DNA from: Adineta ricciae
Taxonomy: Eukaryota; Rotifera; Eurotatoria; Adinetida; Adinetidae
DNA length: 64,000 bases
Direction of reading: 5' to 3'
NCBI GenBank assembly: GCA_905250025.1
Contig: CAJNOJ010000117.1
Coordinates: 124,001 to 188,000 of the forward strand
Of the stretch, positions 39,324 to 52,931 are shown piece by piece (within the stretch, counting starts at the first letter, position 1; the number at the start of each line of letters is the position of its first letter). The notes beneath the pieces were generated by a model. It searched no databases and was not told the DNA's origin. It worked only from the letters and a program-made list of their open reading frames with translations. The translations under genes and the position numbers were made by a program.

Positions 39324-41068
39324 TGGTTATCTAGAAAGAAATTATGCGATAAGGATAAATGTTCTCCAGAGAAATTCAACAGATTTAATATCGTTCGTCG
39401 ATCAAATGTAATATTTGGTTTGGCACTCCACTTGAATCATATTCAATGAAAAAACGAACACACTTGCGAAGAAAAGCAATGAGTATATTTAAATGTACAC
39501 ATATATATATGAAACAACTCGAAGACATATGAATTAAATTACACATAGTAATAATAGACCTTTGCAAGAGATGATGGTCGATCTATTTTCACTTACCTGG
39601 ATCGATCTCCTAAAATGTCTGTATCAATATCATAGCAGATGCGATGAAAGATGAACATGACAAGTAGCTCGATTGGCGCACACGTCAATTTTACTCTCAA
39701 CATGTTACGTGTCAATCAATCTCGTTAACACCATAGGGATGACTTCTTTCTAACCTTGATGGGCAAAGTACGACTATCCGCAATAGGTTTCTATACATTC
39801 GTATTTGTCCCTTTTCTTTCTTTTCTTTCAATAATAATATTTCCAATATATCGAGATGTGTAACCGAAAAAAAAAGAAGATCAGACAGACACAGCAATGT
39901 GTTCTCGAGGAGAGAGTAGATATGTATAGATAGAAAAGAACTTTCTCGTGTATTTTCTTTCTTTTTTTTCCTATACTATACCATGCCTATACAGAGTAGA
40001 GAAAAGAACTATCTCTCATCGGGTCTTTCTCTCTTTCTCTGTATTAAGATGATGATAGAACACCAAAATGATGCTTGTGTGCGCGAGCGAGCGTGCGTGT
40101 GGATATGTGTATATGCTTGAGGCACTTTTATCAATAGGAAAAGAAAGGTGCTGATGTGATGGATTTTTCTTTCGAGAGAGTCGAACACAATGACGATGAT
40201 AGATGCAACTAATTGAATCGTTTGAAGCTCATTTCCTGGATTCTGCCTTTTCTCTCTACTTTTCTGATTCACTAATCTATGTCCATATATGCCAATGTTG
40301 ATCTGGATGTTTCCTTTGTAATCAATCGCTGGAATTACTACGTCTTCACTGACATTTGATTAGAAATCTGACGATGACGCACTTATTGGCATATTTAACA
40401 TTATTATCTTGTTATTCTCATCGACAGCAAGTGCGTAGTTCAGATTATTGGACATTATATGATTATGATTATAAATGACAAGCAAGAGTTTGGAGACGAC
40501 TAACTGTGCTCTTTGCGTCAGACACGTCATAATATGTATCACATGCTTGAGTTTCCTCGATAATTATCAACATATTGAAAGATTTCGAAGCAAATAGTGA
40601 ACAGTCGTATTTATGATCTCTCATGTTGCTTCGGATATGTATATATCAATTAAATGCAGATTGCTCTAATCATGACACTCAACTGATCATTAATATTCAT
40701 GAATTAATGAGTGTGTGGAGAAAGGAAACGAACTCAGCATTGGAGGTTTAGCGACATCTATGAATTCTGATGAAAACAATAAAATTTACTTAAAAAATAG
40801 TCTTTTTATTCTTGAATTTCTCGTCAAATTTACCTGAAATTTTCCAAAATCTTCTCAAACATTGTTGGCAACAATGAATCATATCTAAACATCATGACAA
40901 AGATGGAGAGTCAATCGTAATGGTATCTGTACAGTTCTCATAATATGCTCTGTTGTTTTTGTTTTCTTCTGCCAGCACATATACGCATATAGACACAAAC
41001 TTGTCTTGATCTATTGGTATCGTTTCTTTTAGATACAATCGAATTCATTGCCTTTTTTTTCCTTCTAA
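39324..41068. other. Divergent intergenic region LRR gene / RhoA
   Basis: 1.7 kb shared upstream region. AT-rich with no convincing exon. Pyrimidine-rich patches occur just before RhoA. Confidence 0.5.
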
Positions 41069-41819
<751 letters not shown>

Positions 41820-42365
41820 GACAAAAGGCTGATCACGACGTACGTGAGCTTACTAGTCGAAAACATTAATACCAATTATATCTATATCGAAAAAACATAT
41901 CTTTACCTAGTCGTGTGTGTGTGTTTCTAAGAACAAAACATGAATATTGATTTACTTTTTTTTCGCTCTTATTCTACTCTACTACTTATTCTTGCCCTTT
42001 TCTATTCTGATCTTTATTCACATATTGTATATGTCATCATTATTTACTATTACTTCTCGTGTTTTCTTTTCGTTTTTTTTTCTTGGAATACTCTGTACTG
42101 TTACTCTTACTACTGTTGCTTCTCGGTCAAACATTGAATGAGTGTGCGTTTTTGTATATTACGTTGATCCCATGATCTTCTTTTTTTTTTGTTCTCGTTT
42201 TTTTAAAAAGCAAACAAAACAAAAAAGCATAATAAAACACACACATTTACATAGATATCTGATTGGAGAGAACGATCGAGTTTTTTTTTTTGTTGTTGAA
42301 TAATAATAATAATAAACAAACAGATTTCGATGAACTATTTCGTAGGAATTAAACGTTGTCTCGAT
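41820..42365. other. RhoA 3' UTR and tail-to-tail spacer
   Basis: T-rich sequence with GT and AAT runs; no coding signal. Confidence 0.6.
42299..42316 (+). repeat. (AAT)n simple repeat
   Basis: ATAATAATAATAATAA run in the spacer. Confidence 0.8.
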
Positions 42366-43239
42366 TCAATAGAGAATCGTATCACGACGAGCATACATAT
42401 TCGAATCTCGTGCTGCTTTGGCAACCGCAGTTTTGATTGCTTTCTTCATTTGTTCAGTTTCTCGTTGTAGCGCTCGAGAACTGGAGACGAGTGCCGCTTC
42501 TGTTTGACTCACTCGACGATCTTTCAGATCAACTTTCGACGCATATTGTAATTGAAATGCTTCATAAGCAGTCGGTGGTTTATTTCGCTTCGGCTTTTTG
42601 GGAGATGTTTCCCTATTCTCTCGACGTCGCGAGTCGTAGAGATTATGCAGAAGAAGACTGGACGTTTCTGGTGGGTTTTCATCAATAGCAAGAAGATTGA
42701 ACGTTGATAATCGACTTTTCGGACGTTCTAAATCGAAAGTATTTTTATCTGTGAAAACAGAAACCTTTCATCTGTGATTGTGAATTGGTGAGTGTAAATA
42801 ATTCAGAAAACAAACAATCCATTTTCTTGCAAATTAGTTTGAAATATGTTCGTATCTATTTTCGCGAGGCAAATAGGATAAAGAATTTCCTAAAGCGTAC
42901 TCCAAAATGATTAAATAGATGTCAAGTATAAATCATCGAACTATGCTTTTTCTTTGAATTAAAAAAAATACAGATGCTTCAGGCACTTAACATACCTTTA
43001 TCAATATTTTTGAAGAGTTCTCGTTGAACTTTATCGTAATTTAGTTCATGTAATTTCGTTTTCACATCTTGTTGATCGAAAGTTATTCGTGAAAGTTCAT
43101 CGTGATGTTGAGTATGAAGTTTGCGCATTGTCGATCGGAGATTGTTGGATTCCCGTTGATTTCGATAACGTGCTCGAGTTTGATTATCGAAGATATGAAG
43201 AGTTTTCGTTGGTGCAACACGCGAATTCTTATTTCCCAT
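42366..43239 (-). CDS. Small coiled-coil protein with N-myristoylation signal
   Basis: Two exons (43239-42996 and 42748-42366), 208 residues. The first in-frame ATG gives MGNKNSRVAPTK, a textbook N-myristoylation motif (Gly2, Ser6). The rest is charged and helical: an Arg/Gln/His-rich helix (NLRSTMRKLHTQHHDELSR), then a basic patch (SPKKPKRNKPPTAYEAF) and a C-terminal helix (SRALQRETEQMKKAIKTAV) ending RRDTILY. I do not recognise the family. A membrane-associated scaffold is a reasonable guess but only inference. The 247-nt intron is longer than most in this window. Confidence 0.75.
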
Positions 43240-46200
43240 GTTCAAAACTGTTATCGAACGAGAAGAAAAGTTATGATTACTTCAAATTGTGTTTTGGAAG
43301 AAAAATGAAAAAAAGAAGTTGTTTAATGGCAAATAAATATTATCCAAATACACACGTGGAATAACAAGCACGCAAGCATTTTAGGTCAATATTTTCGATG
43401 ATTTGATCGTTAAAGAAAAATTCAATTGAATTGAATAACAAATTGAATGTTATTCTTCTGCTTCATCATTGATAAATTTCGATGGTTACAATCATAACAA
43501 CAACAGGACGTCGCCTTTCTTCGTTTACTTTCAAACCATAGACAGTCTTAATCTTAAATTACCCAGTTCACATTTTCTATTGTTTATTATTATTATTCTT
43601 TCAACCGAACGAAAACATTGTATACATAAGTGCTGCTGTTGGAATCTCGGATGTTGAATCTCATCATCAAACATTTCTATCATATGAGACACACACACAC
43701 ACACACTTTCCCAAGACTCGAGATCCTTATGTTTAAGTTTGTTTTCTGTTAAGAAGTATTTCTTTCAAAGTCTCTTCGTTTTATTAGTAGGTCAAGGATC
43801 TCAGACTTACTAGAGCACAATTATATGAAGTCTATGAGTACCTATAGCTGAATAGTTCATATATTTATTAATTTTCTTCTGTCTGTAAGACAGCAGAACG
43901 GGTACGCTTGCGAACATCAAGTTCTGTGCCATTGAAAAGTTAATATGTGCTTCTTATGAATTGTCATGTATGTAATAACATTTTATCTTTATTGAATGTC
44001 ATTCTGTAAATCTGGAATGTCTATTTTTTGCATCAGAACGTCGTAAATCGGTTGTAATAGAAAGTACAAAAGTCAAATATTATATCCGAACAATACTCAC
44101 AACACATTACAGAGAAAGATGATTCATTGAACGTGCAATCTCTTATCAAATATATATTTGACAACATTCTCAAATGATTACATTTCATTCCACTGGCTCG
44201 ATATTATTTTTCTTCAGTTAAACCACATGAACGTCTAATGTGTTACTTTTTCCTACATCAAACTCTTCTTAATATATATATTTGTTCATTTACTAATCCA
44301 AAAGAATGTCTTCTTTTGACATAGTGCTAACTAATTTTAACATAATTTTGTGTATTGCCGAAAAATTGCAAAAGATTATTCATCACTTGGTAGACGATTG
44401 GATTCTAATGATGATGCGGTTTGTATTGACAACTACGATGAATGATGACTATCTATTACTCTTGGAATGTTATTCATTTAGAAGATAATAAAACCATTAT
44501 TGTCAAAGAATGTTGTTTTGTAACGCTATACGATAACATTCAACTTTTGAATTGCAAAAGACAAGATGTATCCGTTTGTTTTTCTTCATTTTTGCGTATC
44601 GATCATAGTCATAATGACAATTACTTAAGTTTTTTTAAAAGAAATTCTATGCTGGTTTGTGTTTAATCGAACAATTCATTGAATATTCGGAAAAGCGTTG
44701 TTTATTCTAGAAAATAAGTTTACCTACGATCGATCAATTTCTCCGTTTCAACTAAGTACTGCTCGAGCATTTCTTATAAGCAATATGAATTTCACAACAA
44801 ACGTTGACTCTATTGTGTTCTGTATATTGTATATCTCAGACAGTGGAACTTGTTTATTCATCAAAGAACAAAATATGCATATAGACAAAAGCAAGCAAGT
44901 ATTTTTTTACTTCAAATCAACGATCTGTAAATAATAGAGCATCGTTCTTCCATCAGATGATAATAGTTCCATTTATTCCATTTCTTTCTGTTAAATGTTC
45001 CTATGATCGAGAAGCGTTTCTTTTTATCCTAGTTAGATACTTATAACCAGGATTTGTCTATTTAAGCTGTCTAAGTTAGCGTTAGTGTTTGAGTCGAAGT
45101 AGAAAAATACGAAGATTTCTTTCAAGTGAAATTGGTTTCTTGTGCACAACATGACTAACAAGAATTCAGGTTACAGATGCATAGTAGAAATTTTTTCACT
45201 TCCGAATTCGTCAGTTATCTCTAATTACAAGGAAATGTACCAGGTTACCAACGAAGGTTCACTGACTTTAAATTACTGCCACATTGAAAACGATTTGATA
45301 CGCCATTGATGCACTTAATTAAAACAGAAATGACGAATGTGATTTGGTAAATAGTACTTATTGTTCACAGGTACAATAGTATACCTCACACCTTGATGAA
45401 CTTATTACCCAATGGTGACATGAATTAAGCAGGTCAAATGTCAACTAATGATAAATTTATGACTATATTAAGTTCCGTATAATCCCTCTCCAATTACCCT
45501 TTCTAGTTTGCTGTCAAAGTAACAAAGTTCATGCATTTGAATGCTATTATTGTAATGATGAACAGGGATATGATTGCCTTCAACCATTTCCATCGAAATC
45601 TATGTTTAGTAGCAACGTCAAATACCATGAACAGATGAAAAATATCGCCATTAGCTCAAGTAATAATCCGTTAATGGATTCGATTGTTAGTTGCTTCGTG
45701 CATAAGATAATTTTTGACAATTCTGAATTTGTTTTTGTAACTACAAACCGATTTCATTATAGAAAACGGACTACTATAATCAGAATTAGGAATATCAAAA
45801 TACATATCGTGACGCTATGAAAGCGTCGATGATCTGCAAATCAAACTATGATTTATCATAAAATCCAAATTATCCCGGATGGGAGAGAATATTCTATTGC
45901 TACCGCACTCGATGCAATTACGGAAATAGGTTTTTCACTTCTTCTCGAATAGTTTCTAGGTTAATTATACAAATTGCACCATATCATTCGTTCATTTTCT
46001 CATATCATTTGCATGATCTCATTTTGCATTCTTGTTCTTGTATATAGAAACGAATTGTCCGAAAAGAAATCCATTAGAAAATAAATTAGTCGACAGGAAG
46101 CAAATGGATCCATCGATATTCGTTGGAAAAACAATACTCGAAGACATCGTGTCACCTGAGAAGCAGAGTGCAGATTTTAGACAAATTCACATTTTATATA

Positions 46201-47890
46201 GTCGTCGCAGTATGTTCAAAATTAATAACTAATAAACAAGATTGTATTGGCATGGTTTCAAATCTCCGCTTGTTTTTCTTTTCGTTTAATTGGTCTTATC
46301 ATAATAGGATATATGTAATAAACCTCTATTTGTGCCCTTGCAGTCTATTTTACTATCACGCACTAATGACAAACAAAATTTGAAAAGATAATCTCAAGAC
46401 GTATGATGATGTGTCTGTCAACAAAGTATTTGTATAAGAATATAGGATTTCATTTGTGAATATTTAATCATACTGTCGGAAAAAGAAATGTTGTCAAAAT
46501 ATCGAAAAAATCATCTCGAATCTACGATTACCGAAAATAGTGAATGTCGAAAATAATAATACCAAATATCAACAGATCGAAAAATTTATTCTATGGAATC
46601 TAAGATCCAAACTAAAATGATGTCAAAAGTTCGTATAGTTCTAACTCACTTCTTTACTAACAGTCTCAGTCTAGCTCACTAGCGTCCGCATTGACCTTTC
46701 ACACACCCTCCTAAAGATGGTAGAAAATCTCATATTTACCTCATGAAAATTGGGCATTTCGAATCATACGAAATTTTTTGTTGAAAGTTTCCTTTTTTTT
46801 TGAGATTTTTCTCTTCGATACCATCACTTTCGATCATTTGGCACAATATCTTGGAGAATGACATCTAAATAATTAAAGTGAAAAAGCTCAAGTCATTGCC
46901 TGGAACACATTCAATATGAATGAACGTCCTTGCGCATCTTTCTCGTTCGTGACCTTTCAATCACCTCGAGCGTTTTTTTTTATTCCGAAAAAGCCGATGT
47001 TCTCTCTTTTCTAGATCATTACTGATGGTATCTAACCGTCAACTAAATTCTAATTAGTCCTTTTGTTTTCTTTTCACAATCTTACGAACAAAAAACAACA
47101 GAGAGCGTCGTGTGCATATTAATCTGTCGAATAGAAACAAATACACGGCTTTTAAAGAAGAAAAAAAGAACCGAGCACACAGAGTTATTAGAATACCTGT
47201 TTCTTGATGGGTGTCGAATGTGTTTCAGATATGAACTTTTCCAATGGGGTTTTGTAGTCGACGACAGCAGGAGATTATCACTCTGACAACATAAGATGGA
47301 TGAATGAATCTTGATTAGTGAAACTCTCTTAGTTCCATCAAGCATGGTCATATCTCAGGACTGATAGTATCATGCAGTACATTCTCACAATCATCTAGAA
47401 GAAATCTTTCGTTTAAAACCAAAATTCAGAGTAAAGTGCGAGCTTTTCGTGATTTGCTTCAGGGTTTCGAGTGATACCTTTTACTCACGCTCTTTCTTTT
47501 CAAGCTACGCCCACTATTGATAGTTGTCGTTGAAAGATATTCATGTCTAAAGTAGGAAGGGGAGAAGCCGAGAAAATAAAGAAAGGAAAGACGAGAATGA
47601 CAACTATAAGGAGAAAGAAAATCTAATCGTCTTTCATGAAAAAGTACAGAAGGAGGAAAGAAGCAAGATATTAGTGACGTATTTGGCAAAAGATTTCGAT
47701 GGAGAATATCATAACTCTTCTCTTGACAAACTTAATTCCTTTTTTTTTCTTGTTTACTTTCTAGAAATCGCAGCACGAGTATGTCCATCTAGTCAACTCT
47801 TTACAGAAGAATACAATTAGTAATAATATTCAAAAAAAGTCATTCAACATGCATTTAGTAATCCATCACTATTATGGATAAAAGAAAACG
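43240..47890. other. 4.6-kb gene-poor region
   Basis: Between the myristoylated protein (-) and the GPCR (+), both transcribed outward from it. It contains an (AC)9 run (43689-43706) and many short AT-rich frames, none with a recognisable motif, signal peptide or domain. It likely holds long 5' regulatory or UTR sequence of one or both genes. Confidence 0.5.
43689..43706 (+). repeat. (AC)9 microsatellite
   Basis: Perfect AC dinucleotide run. Confidence 0.9.
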
Positions 47891-49497
47891 ATGAATCAAT
47901 ATAATCTTTCATCATCAACACTGTCTTTACTGACAAATCAATCCACTTTACCAGCAGCTCCGATTGCCAAAAATGTATTCATGCGATATGCTCATCTCAT
48001 TTACGTCGCATCATTAGTTATACTTGGTGTTTGTGGAAACATCCTCTGTGCTATTGTTTTCCTAACGAAATCTCTCAGGTAAAATTCAATGAAAAATACT
48101 TTTCTCATAAATATCAATAACAATCTCGTAGACGTATTCGTTCATCTGCATATTTATTCACATTGGCATTGATCGACGTTTTCTTTCTTCTTGATCTGCT
48201 GCCCGGAATGATTCATACTTCTTTCATAACCGATCTATACCAAAGGTTGAATTTCATCTGTTATCTACAAACATATATTTCGTTCGTTGCTTCATTTGTA
48301 CACATATGGATGGTGCTTGGCTTCACAGCAGAACGCTTTTTCGCTGTAAATTTTCCATTAAAACATATGTCACAGTGTACTCCAAATGTTTCTCGTACGG
48401 TGATTTTTATTATAATTATACCAGCATTTATATGTTACATTCATCCAGCATTTTTCGTTTCGGAAGTCGACAAACTAGGACAATGCCGAGAGAAAGATGG
48501 CTATGAACGTTATTTAACCAATGTTAACCTGATCGATACTGTCATGACAATGTTTTTACCATTTATTCTCGTCTCTATATTAAATATACTTATCATCAAT
48601 AAGTTATTTTGTTCGAAGACATTTCGTCAACATGTTTTTGCCAATGGGTCACGATATCAGTGTCGCCGTACATCAAATTGGACGACAAAGCCGGCTTCAT
48701 GTAAACAATCGCTTGCCGCATCAACATCGACTCCGACTCTTCCACAAATTAGCCCTATTCTCTACCATTCACCACGTATTATACGTCCGTTCCGTACGAC
48801 AGCAACTCAATCTGCATTGTGTTTGTACCGAACGTTTACAAATTCGGAATCTTCGCCGTCAAATATCCACAAAATGTTCTCGAGCGAAATTCCACAGACA
48901 CCAATATCAACGTCAAGTATTCGAACGAAACAAAATCCCACCATACGACGTAATGAATCAGCACATCGACATGTCTTAACTGAACTCCGTTTAACAAAAA
49001 TGCTCTTAGCTATATCATTCACATGTCTTTCATTGAATTTCCCATCATACTATCTTCGTTTCATGTTTTTATATCATCATTCAAGATCAAGTTCTCAGCC
49101 GACTGAAACTCATTCTGCTTTCTACGACGTTATTTTTCACTTTATGTCATACTTAAGCTACTCTATTAATATCGTCATTTATTTATTATTTGGAGGAAAT
49201 TTTCGTCGTGCGTTAAAACGTCTCTTTTCTTTCAAATCATCATCATCATTACGTGCCGACAATGACAATTCGGTATCACGCGGATTGAATTCCGACAAAC
49301 AATATGGAAATTTCAATGAATACGACTCCGTTGGTCTAACATCAGCGTCGCCGAACAGTTCCATACGTATATGTGGTTCAACAAGGTCTGGTAAACTACG
49401 CGAACAAGCCAGTTTACGTCGGACTTTACGGCAACAACAGATTCTCATGAGTCATCAGAATAGGACATTAAGTACCAGAAAAACTAATGGAAAATAA
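47891..49497 (+). CDS. Rhodopsin-class (class A) GPCR, probable peptide receptor
   Basis: Two exons (47891-48078 and 48132-49497), 517 residues. The extracellular N-terminus carries N-glycosylation sites. Seven hydrophobic segments are visible: TM1 with the GN motif (ILGVCGNILCAIVFL), TM2 with LALIDVFFLLDL, and TM3 preceded by the conserved Cys and ending in an E/DRY variant, TAERFFAV. The second extracellular loop has Cys (GQCRE). The third intracellular loop is very long and Ser/Thr-rich (about 48.6-48.95 kb). TM6 is LLAISFTCLSLNFPSYYL. TM7 ends SINIVIYLLFGGNFRRAL. The NPxxY motif is degenerate (no Pro), as in several invertebrate neuropeptide receptors. Ligand unknown. The long basic, Ser-rich tail suggests arrestin regulation. 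Confidence 0.85.
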
Positions 49498-50189
49498 ATT
49501 AAATTTCTCTGTTCGAAACATCCGCCAGTTAACTAAGCTTGGTTTTCATGTTGATTCTCATGATGGATCCATACTAAAACAGGATTCTAGCTCAGGAAAG
49601 AAACGTATTCTAATCTAATAGAACATGAAATGATGATGCTAAATCGCTTTTCTGATATTCTGTCACGAAAACAAGTCGAACTAATCGCTTACCTCATAAT
49701 CATTAGAAATCGATTAAGACAGACATGTAGAGAGACACACACGCACACATCGACGCGTTCTATTTATTCTTCAGTTCACAGGTCAAACTAGACGAAGATT
49801 TTAACGAGAAAAAAAGGCGTATTCAACAATCTACTCTATATAAACGACAGAAAATAAACAACTATTTTGACCTTTAAATATATTTGTAGGATAAAAAAAA
49901 AGCTATGAAAAGAAGATAAATGAGGGTGTGAGAGAAAAATTGCCTATTAATACAAAGACATCTTAGAAGCGACGCAGCTGATGATAACGATTTGGAGTTC
50001 TTCATAGTACAGTGAAACATGTTTTTCTCCGAATGATTAATCGAAATGTGTTATTCTAAGAATAAACACATCTTCAATGAAGCGAAAGAAAAGAAAATAA
50101 TCATTGTCAAAAGAATTGACACACATTAGTAGAAGAAAAAATATGGACGAAATCAAAGCAAACAAGAACTTCGAGGCAAGTTTATGGAT
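49498..50189. other. Tail-to-tail interval GPCR / cyclin A
   Basis: 3' UTR sequence of both genes; no supported frame. Confidence 0.5.
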
Positions 50190-52931
50190 TCATTTTATCG
50201 AATTACAATCATTATCCATATCGAGATACGGTAAAGTGGATGGTAATTCAATTAATGCAACACTATGATGTTTGACATGACGATATTTTCTTGTTATTGC
50301 CCATTTATCATGTACATGTGCTTTTGCAACCAGCCAGAAGATCTTTTCCATGATCGAATAGAACGATTGGATTGTATAACCAGTGGTTCGTTTTAATTTA
50401 CTCGACTAAAACACAATCAGATTGATTAATGAATGAAAAATAGCCGGAGACGAATTTACCCAGGGAGGTTTTTGACACATGTGAAGAGCAAGACAAAGGA
50501 CAGCAGCTGCTTGTAAACTGGATAAATATTGAAGACATTCAGGATCGAGAAGAGTTAATTCAGCAATGTACTAAACAAAAGGTGAACTTGTCTTCGAAAA
50601 AAAATCTTCATTTGCAGTCTGAAAAATTCTATCCTTCTTCGTCAATTTGATAATATCAGACAAATATACTAGACATCATTCACGAAAGTATAAATATATC
50701 ACGTGTATAAGGAATTAAAATAGATTTTCAACATCGATGACGATCAAAGAAATAATCTGCGTGATTAATCTTTTCAGTTCAGCGTATATCATGTACAACG
50801 AGCTCATAGCACAAAATAATGACGTCGATTGAGACTCACAAATTCAGCGTTCGGATACATTCACATGCAAAGAAAACAGACAACTATGTCGTGTCCTGAA
50901 TTATGACCTTATTGACAATGTGTAAATCAGCTTACTTGAAGATTCATTCTTATTCTGAGTGAGAATTGCAGTTAAATTAAAAGTTTTACCCACCCATTGT
51001 GATACACACTGAGCTTTTCTCAATGATGCCTACATTGCTATCAAAAAGTAAAGTATGATCCTTTGTGAGTACATATTTTGTCATTTAACTAGTCTAACAA
51101 AAACAGAAGAAAACTAAGTGAAGGCCAACATCACGGGGTTACAATAGAGTGCAATATAAAACTCATTGTTCAACGGGAAAAGTGACAAGAATGAACTTCC
51201 CTCGGAAACAACTCGATGTCAATGGAATCTTCGATAATGAACTGTCTTTGAGTATGAATTGAAAGCAAAAAACGCTTAGGTTTCTTTCTTTTCTTTTCTT
51301 ACCCTTGCCAAATCTTCAGTAACTTCATCTACTTCGGCTAATTTGAGATAATGTAATAAAAATGTGTGTGTTGATACAGTTGATACTTCAAAATGGAGTG
51401 TTTGTAATAAGAGATCTTCGATTTTTAAAACCTGTTTTTTCGTATATGCATTATCGGTCACATAAGCGAATTCGGCTGCGTTCGGCGGATAAACTTCTTC
51501 ACATTTTCTAAAACAAAAATAAACAAAAAAGTTCGATCGTATTTACTTTTCGAACAAAAGATCTACGCCATTGCTACTTACGCGGCTAAATAAAGCGCTG
51601 TTGTGCCAATCAATTGAAATTTCGACTTTGTTACTGACATTCTCGAAAGAAATCGGTCAATAAAATTAACTGCTAAATGAAGTGTTTCTGAGTAGAGTTT
51701 ATACTCGTCGGCGACTTCCGATAACCAATCGATTAAGATCGCACGCATATCCCAGGTTAACTCCGTTTGTTTACGCATGTAATTTGCTTTCGGTCGTGAT
51801 GTGTGCTGAAATAGAATGAATTCGAAATGATGATTGAAAAAGAAAAATTGTATGCTGACTTCGCGTTCTTTGAGATACATTAGAATTTCGGATGCGTATT
51901 CATCAACATTGATGAGAACTTGTTCGTTTTCGTTGGCTTTTCGTTTTTTCTCCTCGCGGACTGCTTTTTGTTTGGAATCGTGCTGATTTTCATCGTTCAA
52001 ATCATCATTGATTTCAATCGGTTCGATGGTATAACGCAACGACGGTGTTGGGCCTTTCTTCGTTTCATCGATTGAGGAGGTGGAATTTAATCGAGATCCA
52101 AGTACGTGAGTATTGATAGGTTTTCGTGGTGAACGGTGCAGACGCTCGTCATGAAGCGATTGTTGAGATTTATCCGTCGTTTCATTATGATCAGGAAGAT
52201 GATGAAGGATGGTATTATCGGAACTTGAATCGGATAAGATGGTAACTGTGCCAAGACTGATTTGATTCTGATAAGAAACAGGACATGACGAATGGTGATG
52301 ATTTTGATCGAGTGATTGATTAGACTTCGATTTGGGAATAATCACTAAATGATTGGAGATTTTTGTGGAATTAGTCGAAGATTTGATTGATGCATTCGTT
52401 GAATCTATTGAATAACGTTTACTTTGAGACGAACCAACACGCTGTACATCGTCAGGTTGACTCGTTGACGTTGAATTGACTGAACGATTATTATTATAAG
52501 TTATGTGGGATGAATATGTGGAAGTCGATGATGGTATTGCATCAGTTACTGTTGATCGACGATTGGATAACGATGATGTAGAACGGGATGATAACGGCAG
52601 TGTATATGAGGGTTGATAGGAAAGAGATGAAAGTTGTTGAGGCATCTGCGAGCGATGATTTGTAATCATATTGTAAGATGATGTAGCAGGATTAATTAAT
52701 TCCGATTCGGGACGTCGACGGCGATAGGTATTCGATGATGAATGATCACGAGCTGATGTGACAACTTGTAATGTACTTTTATAACGTGAATTGGAACGTG
52801 AACTTGGCGCTGAATAAGTCGTGTCCGATGGGATATGGACTTTCGGTACACGAGTCTAATGAAATTGATAACTAAATGATCGAATGATTGATTTCGAGTG
52901 GTATTACCTGATGAAACGTGGTTGTCGACAT
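50190..52931 (-). CDS. CCNA: Cyclin A
   Basis: ATG at 52931 (MSTTTFHQ) in a short first exon, stop TGA at 50190-50192. The N-terminal half is Ser/Thr-rich and disordered, as expected for the regulatory region of A/B cyclins; I could not assign a clear destruction box. The cyclin box starts EYASEILMYLKERE, with the hallmark MRAILIDWLSEVADEYKLYS (the MRAIL CDK2-substrate patch) and LHLAVNFIDRFLS. It continues across introns as KCEEVYPPNAAEFAYVTDNA and YTKKQVLKIEDLLLQTLHFE, then the second cyclin fold (AELTLLDPECLQYLSSLQAA). The C-terminus follows the family pattern (TTGYTIQSFYSIM ... YRHVKHHSVALIELP). It binds and activates CDK2/CDK1 in S phase and mitosis. A 730-nt intron separates the two last exon groups. 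MRAIL and the YPPNAxEFxYxTD stretch favour A over B. Confidence 0.9.

Noticed and set aside
43469-46383. Several 60-86-residue frames in the gene desert
   Set aside because: AT-rich, Lys/Ile/Phe-biased, no motifs, no supporting splice pattern; expected by chance.
47082-47689. Minus-strand frames upstream of the GPCR
   Set aside because: No domain, signal or neighbouring exon; likely chance.
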